A stretch of DNA of 64,000 nt from Bacteroidales bacterium UBA1680 (GTDB lineage: Bacteria > Bacteroidota > Bacteroidia > Bacteroidales > UBA932). The notes under the pieces were generated by a model. That model had not been told where the DNA came from, searched no databases, and worked only from the letters and a program-made list of their open reading frames with translations. How positions within the stretch are numbered: the first letter of the stretch is position 1; every line of letters starts with the position of its first letter. A program made the position numbers and the translations under genes. The stretch is from contig DCKG01000023.1 of NCBI GenBank assembly GCA_002320605.1, positions 888 through 64,887 of the forward strand, given 5' to 3'. Positions 17,210 to 26,147 of this stretch are shown here, piece after piece.

Positions 17210-18955
17210 TCATAAATCAAAAACTAATTGCAGCTTGAATTCAGTGCGGTTTTCATGCCCTTCCGACTTGAAGTATAGCACACTCAGAGCCTTTGCATAA
17301 ATCTTCATGCTTCTCCATGGCCGCTCGTGTAGCCTTAACTTGCAACCGCCAGTCCATACCAAGCTCACTCCCCTGCCATAATATGCAGGAACTGAGAAAT
17401 TGCCCGGGGCATCTCTCTCGTAGGAATATATCCTATCGTCCCAATTGTCAATCCTGAATACAGTGCCTCGAAGATATGTCGAGAGACAATCCGTCTTCCT
17501 GCCCCCTTCCAAGTATGCCAGTGCGCCCAGAGACTTGCACAGAAGTCCCTCAGCCCTGAATCTGCCAGTCCACGAAAATCCATCTGAGATGCCGTAGACT
17601 GATGACATTCCCGAACTGGAATAATCCAGGTCCAGCCTGACATCGGTCCTGTAGCGCAGCGCATCGCATGGTCTTACCCGTTCCGATGCCCTGACAGATA
17701 AAACCATGTTCCTATATATCTGCATCGGCAATTTAAGCAGGAATTTACTCTGTGCTTCATCCGCATCTACCTTCCTGGCCACGTCCGCGGTAAAGAAAAA
17801 GCCACGACGCTCCACCCCAGCTGAGACGGCATACTCATTAGAAGTCCTGTTCCAGCTCCTTATGCCGCCGGTATACTCATTTTCAAAATTCGATGGGTAA
17901 TACCTGGCAGCGGACGAAAGCTTCCAATCCTTTCCTAAATTGAATATGACACCAGCGACTCCGGCAAAGCAGCCGTGGCGAATATCATACGCAGCTTCTC
18001 CGAATACGTCGGTGCCTCTTACCGTACGCCTTAAATCGACAGAAGCCTTCCTGCTTGTTCCTGTGATGCCTGCCTGGCCATTCTTGCCAAGCCATGTCAC
18101 GTTAAAGGCAGGCAGGACGGCCACATCGCATTTCCCGGATTCCATCCGTTTCCGTAGACCGGGGAAAGATGCCAGCGCTGAGACCACGAATCGGCCAAGA
18201 TAAATGTTCCCGGCTACCCCCCTGTGCGAGCCTTGAGGAGAAAAAGACCATGAAGGTGATAATCCAGCCGGGCGACGCATGAATGACGATGCCCCAGAGA
18301 ATCCGCTCAGCGAGAACCCACTCCAAAGGCAAAGGCCTTGGCCAAAACGAACATTGAAGTCTCCTAATATAAAATTATAAGGCAGTCTTTCTCCATGGAG
18401 AGCGGTATTGAAAGTGAACGATGGATCTCTTTGGGAATATGTATTTCTAATCGCAGTCGAAGCCTCCGCATATTCTTTAAATCCTATCTTATATTTATAG
18501 CCCTCGCTGAACTTGCCATCTCGCACGCTGCCCTTTAGTACGGCTGCTTGTGATATGAGCCGAGACGAGAATGTTTCGCCGGCCTTCTTAGCGCTCCTCA
18601 AAGAAATGAATGGTTTCAAAGAAGAAACATATTCTTCTCCGAAGCCATCGATTGCGGCGAGTTCCTTGAAAGAAAGGATATCGCCATTACGAGCCTTGTA
18701 ATCGGACAAACTCGCTGCCTGGTACTGGGTCATGAGCCCGCTCGAAGTCAGCTTTGACAGATTCAAGAAGTTGATTTCTAAAGGCTTGGACAACAAATTT
18801 GCATATTTTTCAACTTCCTGCTCATCCAGGCTCTCCATGCTCTCAGCACCTGTCAGGTAGAGAATCGCCCGAACCTGTTCATCAGTCTGGGCTCCTGACC
18901 TCACGGCCAGGAGCGAAGATATTATGAACAGAGCCAGCAATAGCGATATCTTCAT
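17210..18955 (-). CDS. Helix-hairpin-helix protein with C-terminal outer-membrane barrel
   Basis: 581 residues. A signal peptide (about 1-22, ending SGAQ) precedes two helix-hairpin-helix units of ComEA type (for example LSFKELAAIDGFGEEYVSSLKPFI near 95-118). The rest is a long beta-rich region with alternating aromatic strands and Gly/Ser turns, compatible with a large outer-membrane barrel. Bacteroidetes encode one such HhH-plus-barrel protein in many genomes. A DNA-uptake or DNA-binding role has been supposed from the HhH part but is unproven. It ends tail-to-tail with mltD (5 nt apart). Confidence 0.75.
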   Translation of the reverse strand: MKISLLLALFIISSLLAVRSGAQTDEQVRAILYLTGAESMESLDEQEVEKYANLLSKPLEINFLNLSKLTSSGLMTQYQAASLSDYKARNGDILSFKELAAIDGFGEEYVSSLKPFISLRSAKKAGETFSSRLISQAAVLKGSVRDGKFSEGYKYKIGFKEYAEASTAIRNTYSQRDPSFTFNTALHGERLPYNFILGDFNVRFGQGLCLWSGFSLSGFSGASSFMRRPAGLSPSWSFSPQGSHRGVAGNIYLGRFVVSALASFPGLRKRMESGKCDVAVLPAFNVTWLGKNGQAGITGTSRKASVDLRRTVRGTDVFGEAAYDIRHGCFAGVAGVIFNLGKDWKLSSAARYYPSNFENEYTGGIRSWNRTSNEYAVSAGVERRGFFFTADVARKVDADEAQSKFLLKLPMQIYRNMVLSVRASERVRPCDALRYRTDVRLDLDYSSSGMSSVYGISDGFSWTGRFRAEGLLCKSLGALAYLEGGRKTDCLSTYLRGTVFRIDNWDDRIYSYERDAPGNFSVPAYYGRGVSLVWTGGCKLRLHERPWRSMKIYAKALSVLYFKSEGHENRTEFKLQLVFDL

Positions 18956-19036
18956 AAAAACATATATATGAATACTTCGATCGCAAGATAGGCCGATTAA
19001 ACGTAAATTTTAAATAAAAACAGAAATACTTATGAC

Positions 19037-19065
19037 AAAATTCTTTATACTTCATAAAGAATTTT
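19037..19065. repeat. 12-bp perfect inverted repeat upstream of hpt-adk
   Basis: AAAATTCTTTAT (19037-19048) and ATAAAGAATTTT (19054-19065) are perfect arms with a 5-nt spacer, ending one base before the -7 element. Its position across the -33 to -7 spacer suggests a regulator-binding site. It also lies upstream of the divergent HhH gene. Confidence 0.6.
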
Positions 19066-19066
19066 A

Positions 19067-19074
19067 TAATTTTG
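19067..19074 (+). promoter_or_regulatory. Bacteroidetes -7 element (TAATTTTG) before hpt-adk
   Basis: TAnnTTTG match 20 nt before the ATG at 19095, directly abutting the inverted repeat at 19037-19065. Confidence 0.6.
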
Positions 19075-19094
19075 AATTTTAATTTATTGAGGAA

Positions 19095-20210
19095 ATGAAT
19101 AAAATCCGACTTCATGACAAGACTTTCAGGCCGTTCATCCCTAATGAGCAGATTGAAAAGGCTATTGACAATGTCGCCGCACAGCTAAACAGAGATTATG
19201 ACGGTTGCTCCGACATTCCGGTGCTCCTATGCGTGCTCAATGGTTCAATATTGTTCACGGCCGAGCTGATGAAGAGGCTCACATTCAACTGCGAGATTGT
19301 TTCAATGAAACTATCCTCTTACGTAGGCACGCATTCGACTGGCATGACTCGCCAAGTAATGGGTCTGACCGGAAGCGTGAAGGACAAGAGAGTCATCATC
19401 GTCGAGGACATCGTGGACACGGGCCAAACCATCGTAGACCTGAAAAAAATCATGGAAGAGAATGGGGCAAAAGAATCGAAGGTCTGCACAATGCTGCTGA
19501 AGCCCGCAGTCTACGGCAAAAATGTAAAACTCGACTACGTGGGCATGGAGATTCCTAACGATTTCATAGTGGGTTTCGGACTGGACTATGATGAGCTAGG
19601 GCGAAATTACAAAGACATTTATGTATTGGATACGAATATGAAATATTTCATTCTTTTCGGGCCTCCGGGTGCTGGGAAAGGCACTCAGGCTGCAGCAATG
19701 GTAGAAAAATGCAACTTATGCCACATTTCTACGGGGGACTTGCTTCGTGGCGAGATGGCTAAGGGAAGCGAGCTTGGACTGAAAGCGAAAGCTCTCATAG
19801 AGGCTGGCGAGCTGGTTCCAGATGAGATAGTAGAGGGCATGATTGAGAACAAGTTCAAGACAGTCACAGACGTTGACGGCTTCCTGCTGGACGGATTCCC
19901 CAGGACCATCGCTCAAGCCGAGGCCTTGGACAAAATGCTGGACAAGTCAAAAGAAAAGGTCACCGCAGTGGTCTCTCTGATGATTCCGGACTCTATGATC
20001 AAGGAAAGAATCAAACACCGTGCATCAATAGAGGGAAGAGCAGACGATGCAAAAGACGAGACCATCGCCAACCGCATCAAGACCTATCACGAGAAGACAG
20101 AGCCACTCGTAGAGTACTACAAGAGGGCTGGCAAATATCACGAAATAGACGGCGTCGGCACCATCGAGGAGGTACGCCAGAGAATCTCTGACCTGCTGGA
20201 TAAGTTTTAG
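19095..20210 (+). CDS. hpt-adk: Fused hypoxanthine phosphoribosyltransferase / adenylate kinase
   Basis: 371 residues in one frame. Residues 1-181 are a complete HPRT (purine salvage: hypoxanthine or guanine plus PRPP to IMP or GMP), with the PRPP loop VIIVEDIVDTGQT near 99-111. From Met182 comes a complete adenylate kinase (ATP + AMP to 2 ADP): P-loop FGPPGAGKGTQ, GDLLRGEM, GFLLDGFPRT and a short LID (HRASIEGRADDAKDE) lacking the zinc-binding insertion. Other Bacteroidales carry hpt and adk as neighbouring genes. Here no stop separates them, although Met182 could also start a separate Adk. obgE follows 11 nt downstream. Confidence 0.93.
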   Translation: MNKIRLHDKTFRPFIPNEQIEKAIDNVAAQLNRDYDGCSDIPVLLCVLNGSILFTAELMKRLTFNCEIVSMKLSSYVGTHSTGMTRQVMGLTGSVKDKRVIIVEDIVDTGQTIVDLKKIMEENGAKESKVCTMLLKPAVYGKNVKLDYVGMEIPNDFIVGFGLDYDELGRNYKDIYVLDTNMKYFILFGPPGAGKGTQAAAMVEKCNLCHISTGDLLRGEMAKGSELGLKAKALIEAGELVPDEIVEGMIENKFKTVTDVDGFLLDGFPRTIAQAEALDKMLDKSKEKVTAVVSLMIPDSMIKERIKHRASIEGRADDAKDETIANRIKTYHEKTEPLVEYYKRAGKYHEIDGVGTIEEVRQRISDLLDKF

Positions 20211-20221
20211 GAATATATCGT

Positions 20222-21214
20222 ATGCCAGACTCTAACTTCATAGACTATGTCAAGATTCACTGTACCTCGGGGCATGGCGGGGCTGGTTCGGTTCACCTTT
20301 ACAGGGCGAAATACATCGCTAAAGGCGGACCTGACGGAGGCGATGGCGGCAGAGGAGGGCATATCATATTAAAAGCCAATCCTCAGCTGTGGACGCTCAT
20401 ACATCTGAAATATCGCAAGCATGTCAAGGCAGAGGACGGAGGAAAAGGTGAGGGCGGATTAAGGACAGGCAAGAACGGCAAGGACGTTATCTTGGAAGTA
20501 CCAGTCGGCACGGTGGCGAAGGATGCAGAGACTGGCGAAGTCTTATTCGAGCTGCTGGAGCCAGGAGAGGAGAAAATCCTTTGCAAGGGTGGCCGAGGAG
20601 GGCTCGGAAACAACAATTTCAAGACGCCGACGCTGCAGACTCCGCGTTTCGCTCAGCCAGGCGATGATGGACAAGAAGGCTGGTATATTCTTGAATTGAA
20701 GATTCTTGCTGACGTAGGTCTGGTAGGATTCCCGAATGCCGGGAAATCCACTTTGCTGGCTTCCATCACTTCTGCCAAGCCAAAAATCGCGAATTATGCA
20801 TTTACTACGCTTGAGCCGAACTTGGGCATTGTGAAATATTACGATGATAAGTCGTTCGTGATGGCAGATATTCCTGGAATAATAGAGGGCGCTCACGAAG
20901 GGAAGGGTCTGGGAATACGTTTCCTGCGTCACATAGAAAGAAATTCCGTGCTGCTATTCATGGTTTCCGCCGAAGAAGAGGATATTAATAAAGGCTACGA
21001 GACCTTGCTGGATGAGCTCAAAGAATATAATCCTGAGTTACTGGACAAGGGCCGGGTGCTGGCCGTCACTAAATGTGACCTCATCGATAAGGAAATCGAG
21101 GCAGACCTTGCAAAGAGCCTTCCTAAAGACATTTCTCACGTATTCATCTCATCAATTTCGGGCGAAGGCTTACAGCAATTAAAAGATATATTATGGCAGG
21201 AATTGCATTCATAG
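20222..21214 (+). CDS. obgE: Obg family GTPase (ObgE/CgtA)
   Basis: 330 residues. Obg binds the large ribosomal subunit and couples ribosome assembly to nucleotide state. The N-terminal glycine-rich Obg fold spans residues 1-158 (FIDYVKIHCTSGHGGAGSVHLYR; GGPDGGDGGRGGHII). The GTPase domain begins near 160 with G1 GFPNAGKSTLL, the G2/G3 region DIPGIIEGAHEGKGLG and G4 TKCDL near 279. The variable C-terminal Obg domain is short or absent, as is usual in Bacteroidetes. It follows the hpt-adk fusion and overlaps the next gene by 22 nt. Confidence 0.96.
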   Translation: MPDSNFIDYVKIHCTSGHGGAGSVHLYRAKYIAKGGPDGGDGGRGGHIILKANPQLWTLIHLKYRKHVKAEDGGKGEGGLRTGKNGKDVILEVPVGTVAKDAETGEVLFELLEPGEEKILCKGGRGGLGNNNFKTPTLQTPRFAQPGDDGQEGWYILELKILADVGLVGFPNAGKSTLLASITSAKPKIANYAFTTLEPNLGIVKYYDDKSFVMADIPGIIEGAHEGKGLGIRFLRHIERNSVLLFMVSAEEEDINKGYETLLDELKEYNPELLDKGRVLAVTKCDLIDKEIEADLAKSLPKDISHVFISSISGEGLQQLKDILWQELHS

Positions 21215-21828
21215 ACTTCATTCAAGGCGTCGACGAGGACATAACTCTCTTCATAAACAGCTTTCACTGTGTTGCGTCGGATCAATTCTGGCAGTTCTGC
21301 TCCAACAAGATAGCCTGGATACCGATTTATGTGTTTGCTGTCATATTCCTCATTAAGCATATTGGCTGGAAAAGGTCATTGGCGTTTCTTGTTGCAATAG
21401 GCCTGGGATTCCTTTTCTGCGACCAGCTGGCTAACCTAGTTAAGCATTCCGTGTCCAGGCTGCGCCCGAATTACAGCTACGGAGCGACTCAGCATGGCTT
21501 GATAGTTCTTGAGAGCCGCAGAGGCTTCTTCGGGTTCTTCTCCGCCCATGCGGCAAATGCCTTTTGCATAGCAGCATGCTATGCAAAAGGACTGAAATAT
21601 GGGAACTACGAACATTCGAAGGCAGTATCTGTCTCCGCTTACGTATGGGCTGCTCTCGTGGCTCTAAGCAGGGTTTTCGTAGGCAAACATTATTTTGGAG
21701 ATATCTTAGCAGGCACTATCATCGGCCTGATAGTCGGTCTGATACTGTCAAATGTCACTGTCCTGATACTTAAGCGTATAGAAGCGGGATATTGCAAATT
21801 CGGTAAGATGACGAAGGTAAAGCAGTGA
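21193..21828 (+). CDS. PAP2 family membrane phosphatase
   Basis: 211 residues with about five transmembrane helices. The three phosphatase motifs are present: KHSVSRLRP (KxxxxxxRP) near residue 84, SAHAA (in place of PSGH) near 117, and SRVFVGKHYFGD (SRxxxxxHxxxD) near 158. Members dephosphorylate undecaprenyl pyrophosphate, lipid A or phosphatidate on the outer face of the inner membrane. The start overlaps the end of obgE by 22 nt, so the two are probably coupled. The substrate is not predictable, but the gene meets murF tail-to-tail 2 nt away. Confidence 0.9.
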   Translation: MAGIAFIDFIQGVDEDITLFINSFHCVASDQFWQFCSNKIAWIPIYVFAVIFLIKHIGWKRSLAFLVAIGLGFLFCDQLANLVKHSVSRLRPNYSYGATQHGLIVLESRRGFFGFFSAHAANAFCIAACYAKGLKYGNYEHSKAVSVSAYVWAALVALSRVFVGKHYFGDILAGTIIGLIVGLILSNVTVLILKRIEAGYCKFGKMTKVKQ

Positions 21829-21830
21829 GC

Positions 21831-23177
21831 CTAAAGTTCCGGCACGACTTTCTCCATCTGGATGCTGTGAGAACCCTTAATAAGAATGGTGCTTTTCTCA
21901 ACAGGATGGTTCTTTATATATTGCACTAGCTCGTCAGAAGTACCGAACAGTTGAACCTTGCGAGAAGCTTTCTCTTCCTCAGCAGCTTTTTTGAATTCAT
22001 CTCCCACCAAAAAGACTCCTAGAAGATTCATATTCAATAGCCTACGAATGACAGAACGGTGCTCGGCGACAGACTCATCACCAAGCTCCCTCATGTCCCC
22101 AAGCATCACGACTTTCTTTCCAGCAACGATTGTCTCAAGATTGTCCAAGGCTGCGTTCATGCTGGTTGGATTGGCATTGTAATAATCTTCTATCAATATA
22201 TTCTTTGGGGTTCTGGCCATCTGAGAGCGATTATTCGACGGGACAAATTCCTCTACCGCTGAAATCGCATCTTCCAGGCTGACGCCAAAATGCAAGCCGA
22301 TCGCAAGAGCAGCAGCCACATTATTCGCATTGTAGGCCCCTACCAGATGGGTTTCCATCCCCAGCAGGGTTTCATCCTCGGAATATTCGCTAGGATGCTC
22401 TGGAATTGCCATTCGAACGAAAGGATGTTCGGCATCTGAAGGCAGCACCTCTACACCCCAATAACCGATGCCATATTCAATGATATTCAACCCACTGCGC
22501 TCGGAGGCCATTTCTCTCAATATTGGGTCGTCTGCATTCATGAATATGCTGCCATGGCGTTCGGCAATATAGTCATAAAGCTGTCCCTTGGCCTTTTTCA
22601 CGCCCTCAAAGCTGCCGAAGCCAAGCAGATGGGCCTTACCGACATTAGTGATCAATCCATAGTCTGGCTCGCAGACAGCGACTAGGTGTCTAATGTCGTC
22701 TGGGTGGCTAGCTCCCATTTCAATCACCGCCAATTCAGTCTTGTCGTTGATTTTAAGCAGAGAGAGAGGTACTCCGATGTCATTATTCAAGTTGCCCTCT
22801 GTGGCTGTCACGTTATATTTTTTGGTTAGAACTGATGTGATTAAATTTTTCGTGGTTGTCTTGCCGTTTGTTCCGGTCAAGCCTATCACTGTAAGTCGTT
22901 TCCCGTTCACGAAGGTGCGCTCCCTGTGCCAGCGGGCCAGGTATTGAAGCGCCTCCAGCGTATCGGGCACAGCGATTACCCGCTCATCGTCCGATGCGGC
23001 ATATTCATTAACTATGGCATAGCTGGCCCCTTTTTCCAGAGCCGCAGCAGCATACTTGCAGCCATCGAAGTTCTCGCCTTTCAGGCCGAAAAATAGCTCT
23101 CCGCCCCTTATGGTCCTCGTGTCTGTAGAAATGCCAGAGGACTGCTTGAACAATTCGTATAATGTTTCGATTTCCAT
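21831..23177 (-). CDS. murF: UDP-N-acetylmuramoyl-tripeptide:D-alanyl-D-alanine ligase
   Basis: 448 residues. It adds D-Ala-D-Ala to UDP-MurNAc-tripeptide in the last cytoplasmic step of peptidoglycan precursor synthesis. N-terminal substrate domain: SSGISTDTRTIRGGELFFGLKGENFDG. Mur ligase P-loop near residue 103: GLTGTNGKTTTK. Further signatures: EGNLNNDIGVPLSLL, EMGASHPDDI and the C-terminal LIEDYYNANPTSM. Start taken at MEIETLYEL (23177). The extra residues of the longer frame (to 23216) run towards a dispersed repeat and are unlikely to be coding. It follows dut after about 60 nt containing that repeat. Confidence 0.95.
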   Translation of the reverse strand: MEIETLYELFKQSSGISTDTRTIRGGELFFGLKGENFDGCKYAAAALEKGASYAIVNEYAASDDERVIAVPDTLEALQYLARWHRERTFVNGKRLTVIGLTGTNGKTTTKNLITSVLTKKYNVTATEGNLNNDIGVPLSLLKINDKTELAVIEMGASHPDDIRHLVAVCEPDYGLITNVGKAHLLGFGSFEGVKKAKGQLYDYIAERHGSIFMNADDPILREMASERSGLNIIEYGIGYWGVEVLPSDAEHPFVRMAIPEHPSEYSEDETLLGMETHLVGAYNANNVAAALAIGLHFGVSLEDAISAVEEFVPSNNRSQMARTPKNILIEDYYNANPTSMNAALDNLETIVAGKKVVMLGDMRELGDESVAEHRSVIRRLLNMNLLGVFLVGDEFKKAAEEEKASRKVQLFGTSDELVQYIKNHPVEKSTILIKGSHSIQMEKVVPEL

Positions 23178-23213
23178 TGATGTTGTTTTTAGATTCTGAA
23201 GACCTACCCCAGT

Positions 23214-23237
23214 CATTCTGAACTTGATTCAGGATCT
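23214..23237. repeat. Dispersed palindromic repeat (CATTCTGAACTTG type), copy 1
   Basis: An imperfect palindrome, TTCTGAA-cttga-TTCAGGA, also found at 49291, 59112 and 59788 with few changes. This copy abuts dut and contributes the bases of the dut stop codon (CTA at 23236-23238 on the plus strand). Confidence 0.7.
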
Positions 23238-23673
23238 ATTTCTTCCCAGTGCTGCCCCAGCCCCCAGCGCCACGCTCAGTCTCAGACAACTCATCCACGT
23301 TCTCCCATTCTACTCTCTCGTGCTTGGACACTATCATCTGAGCAATTCTCTCGCCAGGGACAATTTCGAAAGGCTCGTTGGAAAGATTCACGAGCGACAC
23401 CCTCAGCTCCCCTCGGAAATCAGCGTCCACGGTACCGGGAGCATTGATGACCGTAATTCCGTGCTTCGTAGCCAGACCGCTACGAGGGCGAACCTGAGCC
23501 TCATAGCCGACCGGCAGTTCTATGAAGATTCCAGTAGGCACAAGCTTGCGCTCAAGTGGCCGCAAAGTGAATGGCTCGTCTACGTTAGCATGCAGATCCA
23601 TTCCCGCAGATGCCTCAGTGGCATACGCCGGATTGTCCCACTTGCTCTTATTAACTATTTTAATTTGCAACAT
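23236..23673 (-). CDS. dut: dUTP pyrophosphatase
   Basis: About 145 residues, the size of trimeric dUTPases. It hydrolyses dUTP to dUMP, keeping uracil out of DNA and feeding dTMP synthesis. All five motifs are visible: AGMDLHA, RPRSGLA, GTVDADFRGEL, ERIAQMI and the C-terminal RGAGGWGSTG lid, where Trp replaces the usual Phe. The ATG at 23673 directly follows the uraA stop. A start at 23685 would overlap uraA by 11 nt. It sits between uraA and murF on the minus strand. Confidence 0.96.
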   Translation of the reverse strand: MLQIKIVNKSKWDNPAYATEASAGMDLHANVDEPFTLRPLERKLVPTGIFIELPVGYEAQVRPRSGLATKHGITVINAPGTVDADFRGELRVSLVNLSNEPFEIVPGERIAQMIVSKHERVEWENVDELSETERGAGGWGSTGKK

Positions 23674-23674
23674 A

Positions 23675-24925
23675 TTACTTTTCATCTACGACGACTTTCT
23701 CCTCCACGGCCTCGGCTTCTTTTTCTGCCTCGTCTTTCTCTTTATCAGGAATGACCAAGTTCAGCACCACGCCCACGATGGATGCAAGTCCTATTCCAGC
23801 AAGGGAGAATTTTCCGAAACTAATCACAGCCCCACCGATGCCCACAGTGAGGATAATAGAGGCAATGACAAGGTTGCGGGACTTGTTCATGTCGATCCTC
23901 GCTTTAATCATATTGTTAATTCCAACCGATGCTATGGTGCCGAACAAGAGCAGCATTATGCCACCCAGGACTGCCGTAGGGATGGTCTGAATCGCACCAC
24001 CAACCTTCCCGACCAACGAGATTACTATGGCCGAAATGGCTGCTATGCGCATGCAGGAAGGATCGGTGACCTTCGTGAGAGCAACAGCTCCCGTAACTTC
24101 TGAATATGTCGTAACGGGTGCACCGCCGAGGAAAGCTGCCAGCGAACAGGCTAGGCCGTCCCCTAGCATCGTTCTGTGCAGTCCCGGATCTTTGACGAAA
24201 TCCTTTCCGGCAATCTCCCCTATCGCATAAATGTCACCGACATGCTCGATTATAGGGGCAATCGCCACCGGCGCCATGAAAAGAATCGCCTGCCATGAGA
24301 AGCTTATCTTCGTGAAATTAGGTAGAGCGAACCATGAAGCGTTCGCAACCGGCGAGAAGTCCATGGAGCTGCGGTAAAACAACACAGCCACTAGATAACC
24401 GACGAGAGCTCCGAACACTACGGGGATGAGCTTCACCACTCCTCTTCCCCATATCGAGCAGACGATGGCGACGGCCAGCGAAACTAAAGCCAGTATCCAA
24501 TTCTGGCTTGCCATGTTCACGCCCGTTCCTGCCAGGGACAACCCGATGAGAATGATCACCGGGCCAATGACGATGGGAGGAAACAGTTTCTTTATCACGC
24601 TGACGCCGAATAGCTTGACAACCAAGCTCATCAGCATATATACTACGCCCACGGCAACCAAGCCGCAGAACATTCCAGGCATGCCGTAAAGCTCAGCAGC
24701 TTTAACGATTGGCGCGATGAATGCAAAGCTACTGCCCAGATAAATCGGGACTTTTCCGCCTGTCACGCCGTGAAATAGAAGAGTTCCCAAGCCTGCCGCA
24801 AGAAGAGCGATCGCTGGATCGAACCCGACCAATAATGGGACAAGGACCGTGGAGCCGAAGGCCACGAACATGAACTGAACGCCGACAATAGTACGTTTCA
24901 GCGAAGATAATGTGTGATCTGCCAT
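23675..24925 (-). CDS. uraA: Uracil/xanthine permease (NCS2 family)
   Basis: 416 residues with about 14 hydrophobic segments. NCS2 carriers import nucleobases with H+. Features: the short N-terminal VQFMFVAFGSTVLVPLLVG helix, the strand GKVPIYLGSSFAFI in TM3, the substrate-site EHVGD near residue 228, and GGAPVTTYSEVTGAVALT in TM10, which fits uracil-type rather than xanthine-type members. The C-terminal tail is very acidic (KEKDEAEKEAEAVEEK). It is first in a unit with dut, so uracil uptake and dUTP control share transcription. Confidence 0.92.
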   Translation of the reverse strand: MADHTLSSLKRTIVGVQFMFVAFGSTVLVPLLVGFDPAIALLAAGLGTLLFHGVTGGKVPIYLGSSFAFIAPIVKAAELYGMPGMFCGLVAVGVVYMLMSLVVKLFGVSVIKKLFPPIVIGPVIILIGLSLAGTGVNMASQNWILALVSLAVAIVCSIWGRGVVKLIPVVFGALVGYLVAVLFYRSSMDFSPVANASWFALPNFTKISFSWQAILFMAPVAIAPIIEHVGDIYAIGEIAGKDFVKDPGLHRTMLGDGLACSLAAFLGGAPVTTYSEVTGAVALTKVTDPSCMRIAAISAIVISLVGKVGGAIQTIPTAVLGGIMLLLFGTIASVGINNMIKARIDMNKSRNLVIASIILTVGIGGAVISFGKFSLAGIGLASIVGVVLNLVIPDKEKDEAEKEAEAVEEKVVVDEK

Positions 24926-24947
24926 TGGTTGATTATTATGCCGGGCT

Positions 24948-24955
24948 CAAATATA
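24948..24955 (-). promoter_or_regulatory. -7 element of the uraA-dut unit (TATATTTG)
   Basis: The reverse complement of CAAATATA is a TAnnTTTG match, 22 nt before the uraA ATG. No clear -33 partner. Confidence 0.55.
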
Positions 24956-25043
24956 GGCAAAAAACAGACATACTTCCTATTTTGGAACGCAAAATATATT
25001 AACAGCATAATCAACAAAAGACGGAAGGCTTGAAGATTGAAGG

Positions 25044-26141
25044 CTATTTGCAGGCACGCCAGTAAAGCACGCCGGCGATGATAGCAAATATGAAGTTCGG
25101 CAGCCAGAGAGCTAGCGCTGGCGGAAGCGTGTCACTGTAGACGAACATCTGGCTGAACCGCAAGAACAGGATGTATGTAAAGCTAATCGCAATTCCCAAA
25201 CCGATGTTTAATCCTATTCCGCCACGGCGCTTCCTCGAAGAAAGGCTCACGCCTATGATGGTCAGGATGAATGCAGAAAACGGTAGCGCCAGCCTAGTCT
25301 GTTTTTCTATCTGGGCATACATCACGTTCGCATCCCCTCTTGATTTCTGGATCTTGATCAGCTGGTTCAGAGACCCGAAAGGAAGGGTTTCCACGGTCTT
25401 CTTATTCCTATAGAAATCCGTCACGGTGAGGTTCAAGACGGTGTCTTTCTCTGTTCCGAAAGTAACCTTATCCGCAAGACCTTCTGGATTATAATCTCTG
25501 ACGAAATATTTCTTGAGTTTCCAGCCGCCGAATGTGCTGTCCCATACTGCCGTCTCGGCAGTGATTTTCTCAATCAGCTTGTTATCCTCGATTTTTTCAA
25601 GAGAAAAATTGTACGCCGTGTTATTCCAGCTGCTGAAAGACTCCACATAGACGAACTCGCCTGGATTCAGCTGGTAATGCACATCCCTGGAACTGAGTGC
25701 CTTCCGGTTCACCTTCGTGTACTGCGCTTCGAACTTCACCCGGACGATGTTCGCTCGAGGGATCACCCACAGATTCAAGCCTAGAGACAGCATGGCGATT
25801 AGCAGGGCGGAAAGCATGTAAGGGTACATCATCCTGTGGAAGCTGACGCCACAAGAAAGGATAGCGATAATCTCACTGTTGGCAGCCATCCTGGACGTGA
25901 AGAATATGACCGTGATGAATACGAACAGCGGGCTGAACATATTCATGAAATACGGCACGAAGTTGACGTAATAGTCGAATATGATAGCGTGCAGAGGGGC
26001 TTTTTTCTCAACGAAGTCATCCACCTTCTCGCTTATGTCGAAGATAATGACAATGCCGATGATAAGCAGTAGGGCTATGAAGAAAGTCACGATGAACTTC
26101 TTCATTATGTACTTATCTATCTTCTTGAGTCTCAAGTCCAT
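25044..26141 (-). CDS. LptF/LptG family permease (YjgP/YjgQ)
   Basis: 365 residues. A subunit of the inner-membrane ABC complex that extracts lipopolysaccharide and feeds the Lpt bridge. Three N-terminal membrane helices (about 15-37, 55-80, 100-125) precede a periplasmic beta-jellyroll of about 150 residues. Three C-terminal helices (about 275-360) follow, with the family's VSLSSRKRRGGIGLNIGLGI loop. Only one paralogue is in the window, so F or G cannot be assigned. It follows tgt by 6 nt, an arrangement common in this phylum. Confidence 0.9.
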   Translation of the reverse strand: MDLRLKKIDKYIMKKFIVTFFIALLLIIGIVIIFDISEKVDDFVEKKAPLHAIIFDYYVNFVPYFMNMFSPLFVFITVIFFTSRMAANSEIIAILSCGVSFHRMMYPYMLSALLIAMLSLGLNLWVIPRANIVRVKFEAQYTKVNRKALSSRDVHYQLNPGEFVYVESFSSWNNTAYNFSLEKIEDNKLIEKITAETAVWDSTFGGWKLKKYFVRDYNPEGLADKVTFGTEKDTVLNLTVTDFYRNKKTVETLPFGSLNQLIKIQKSRGDANVMYAQIEKQTRLALPFSAFILTIIGVSLSSRKRRGGIGLNIGLGIAISFTYILFLRFSQMFVYSDTLPPALALWLPNFIFAIIAGVLYWRACK

Positions 26142-26147
26142 ATATTC

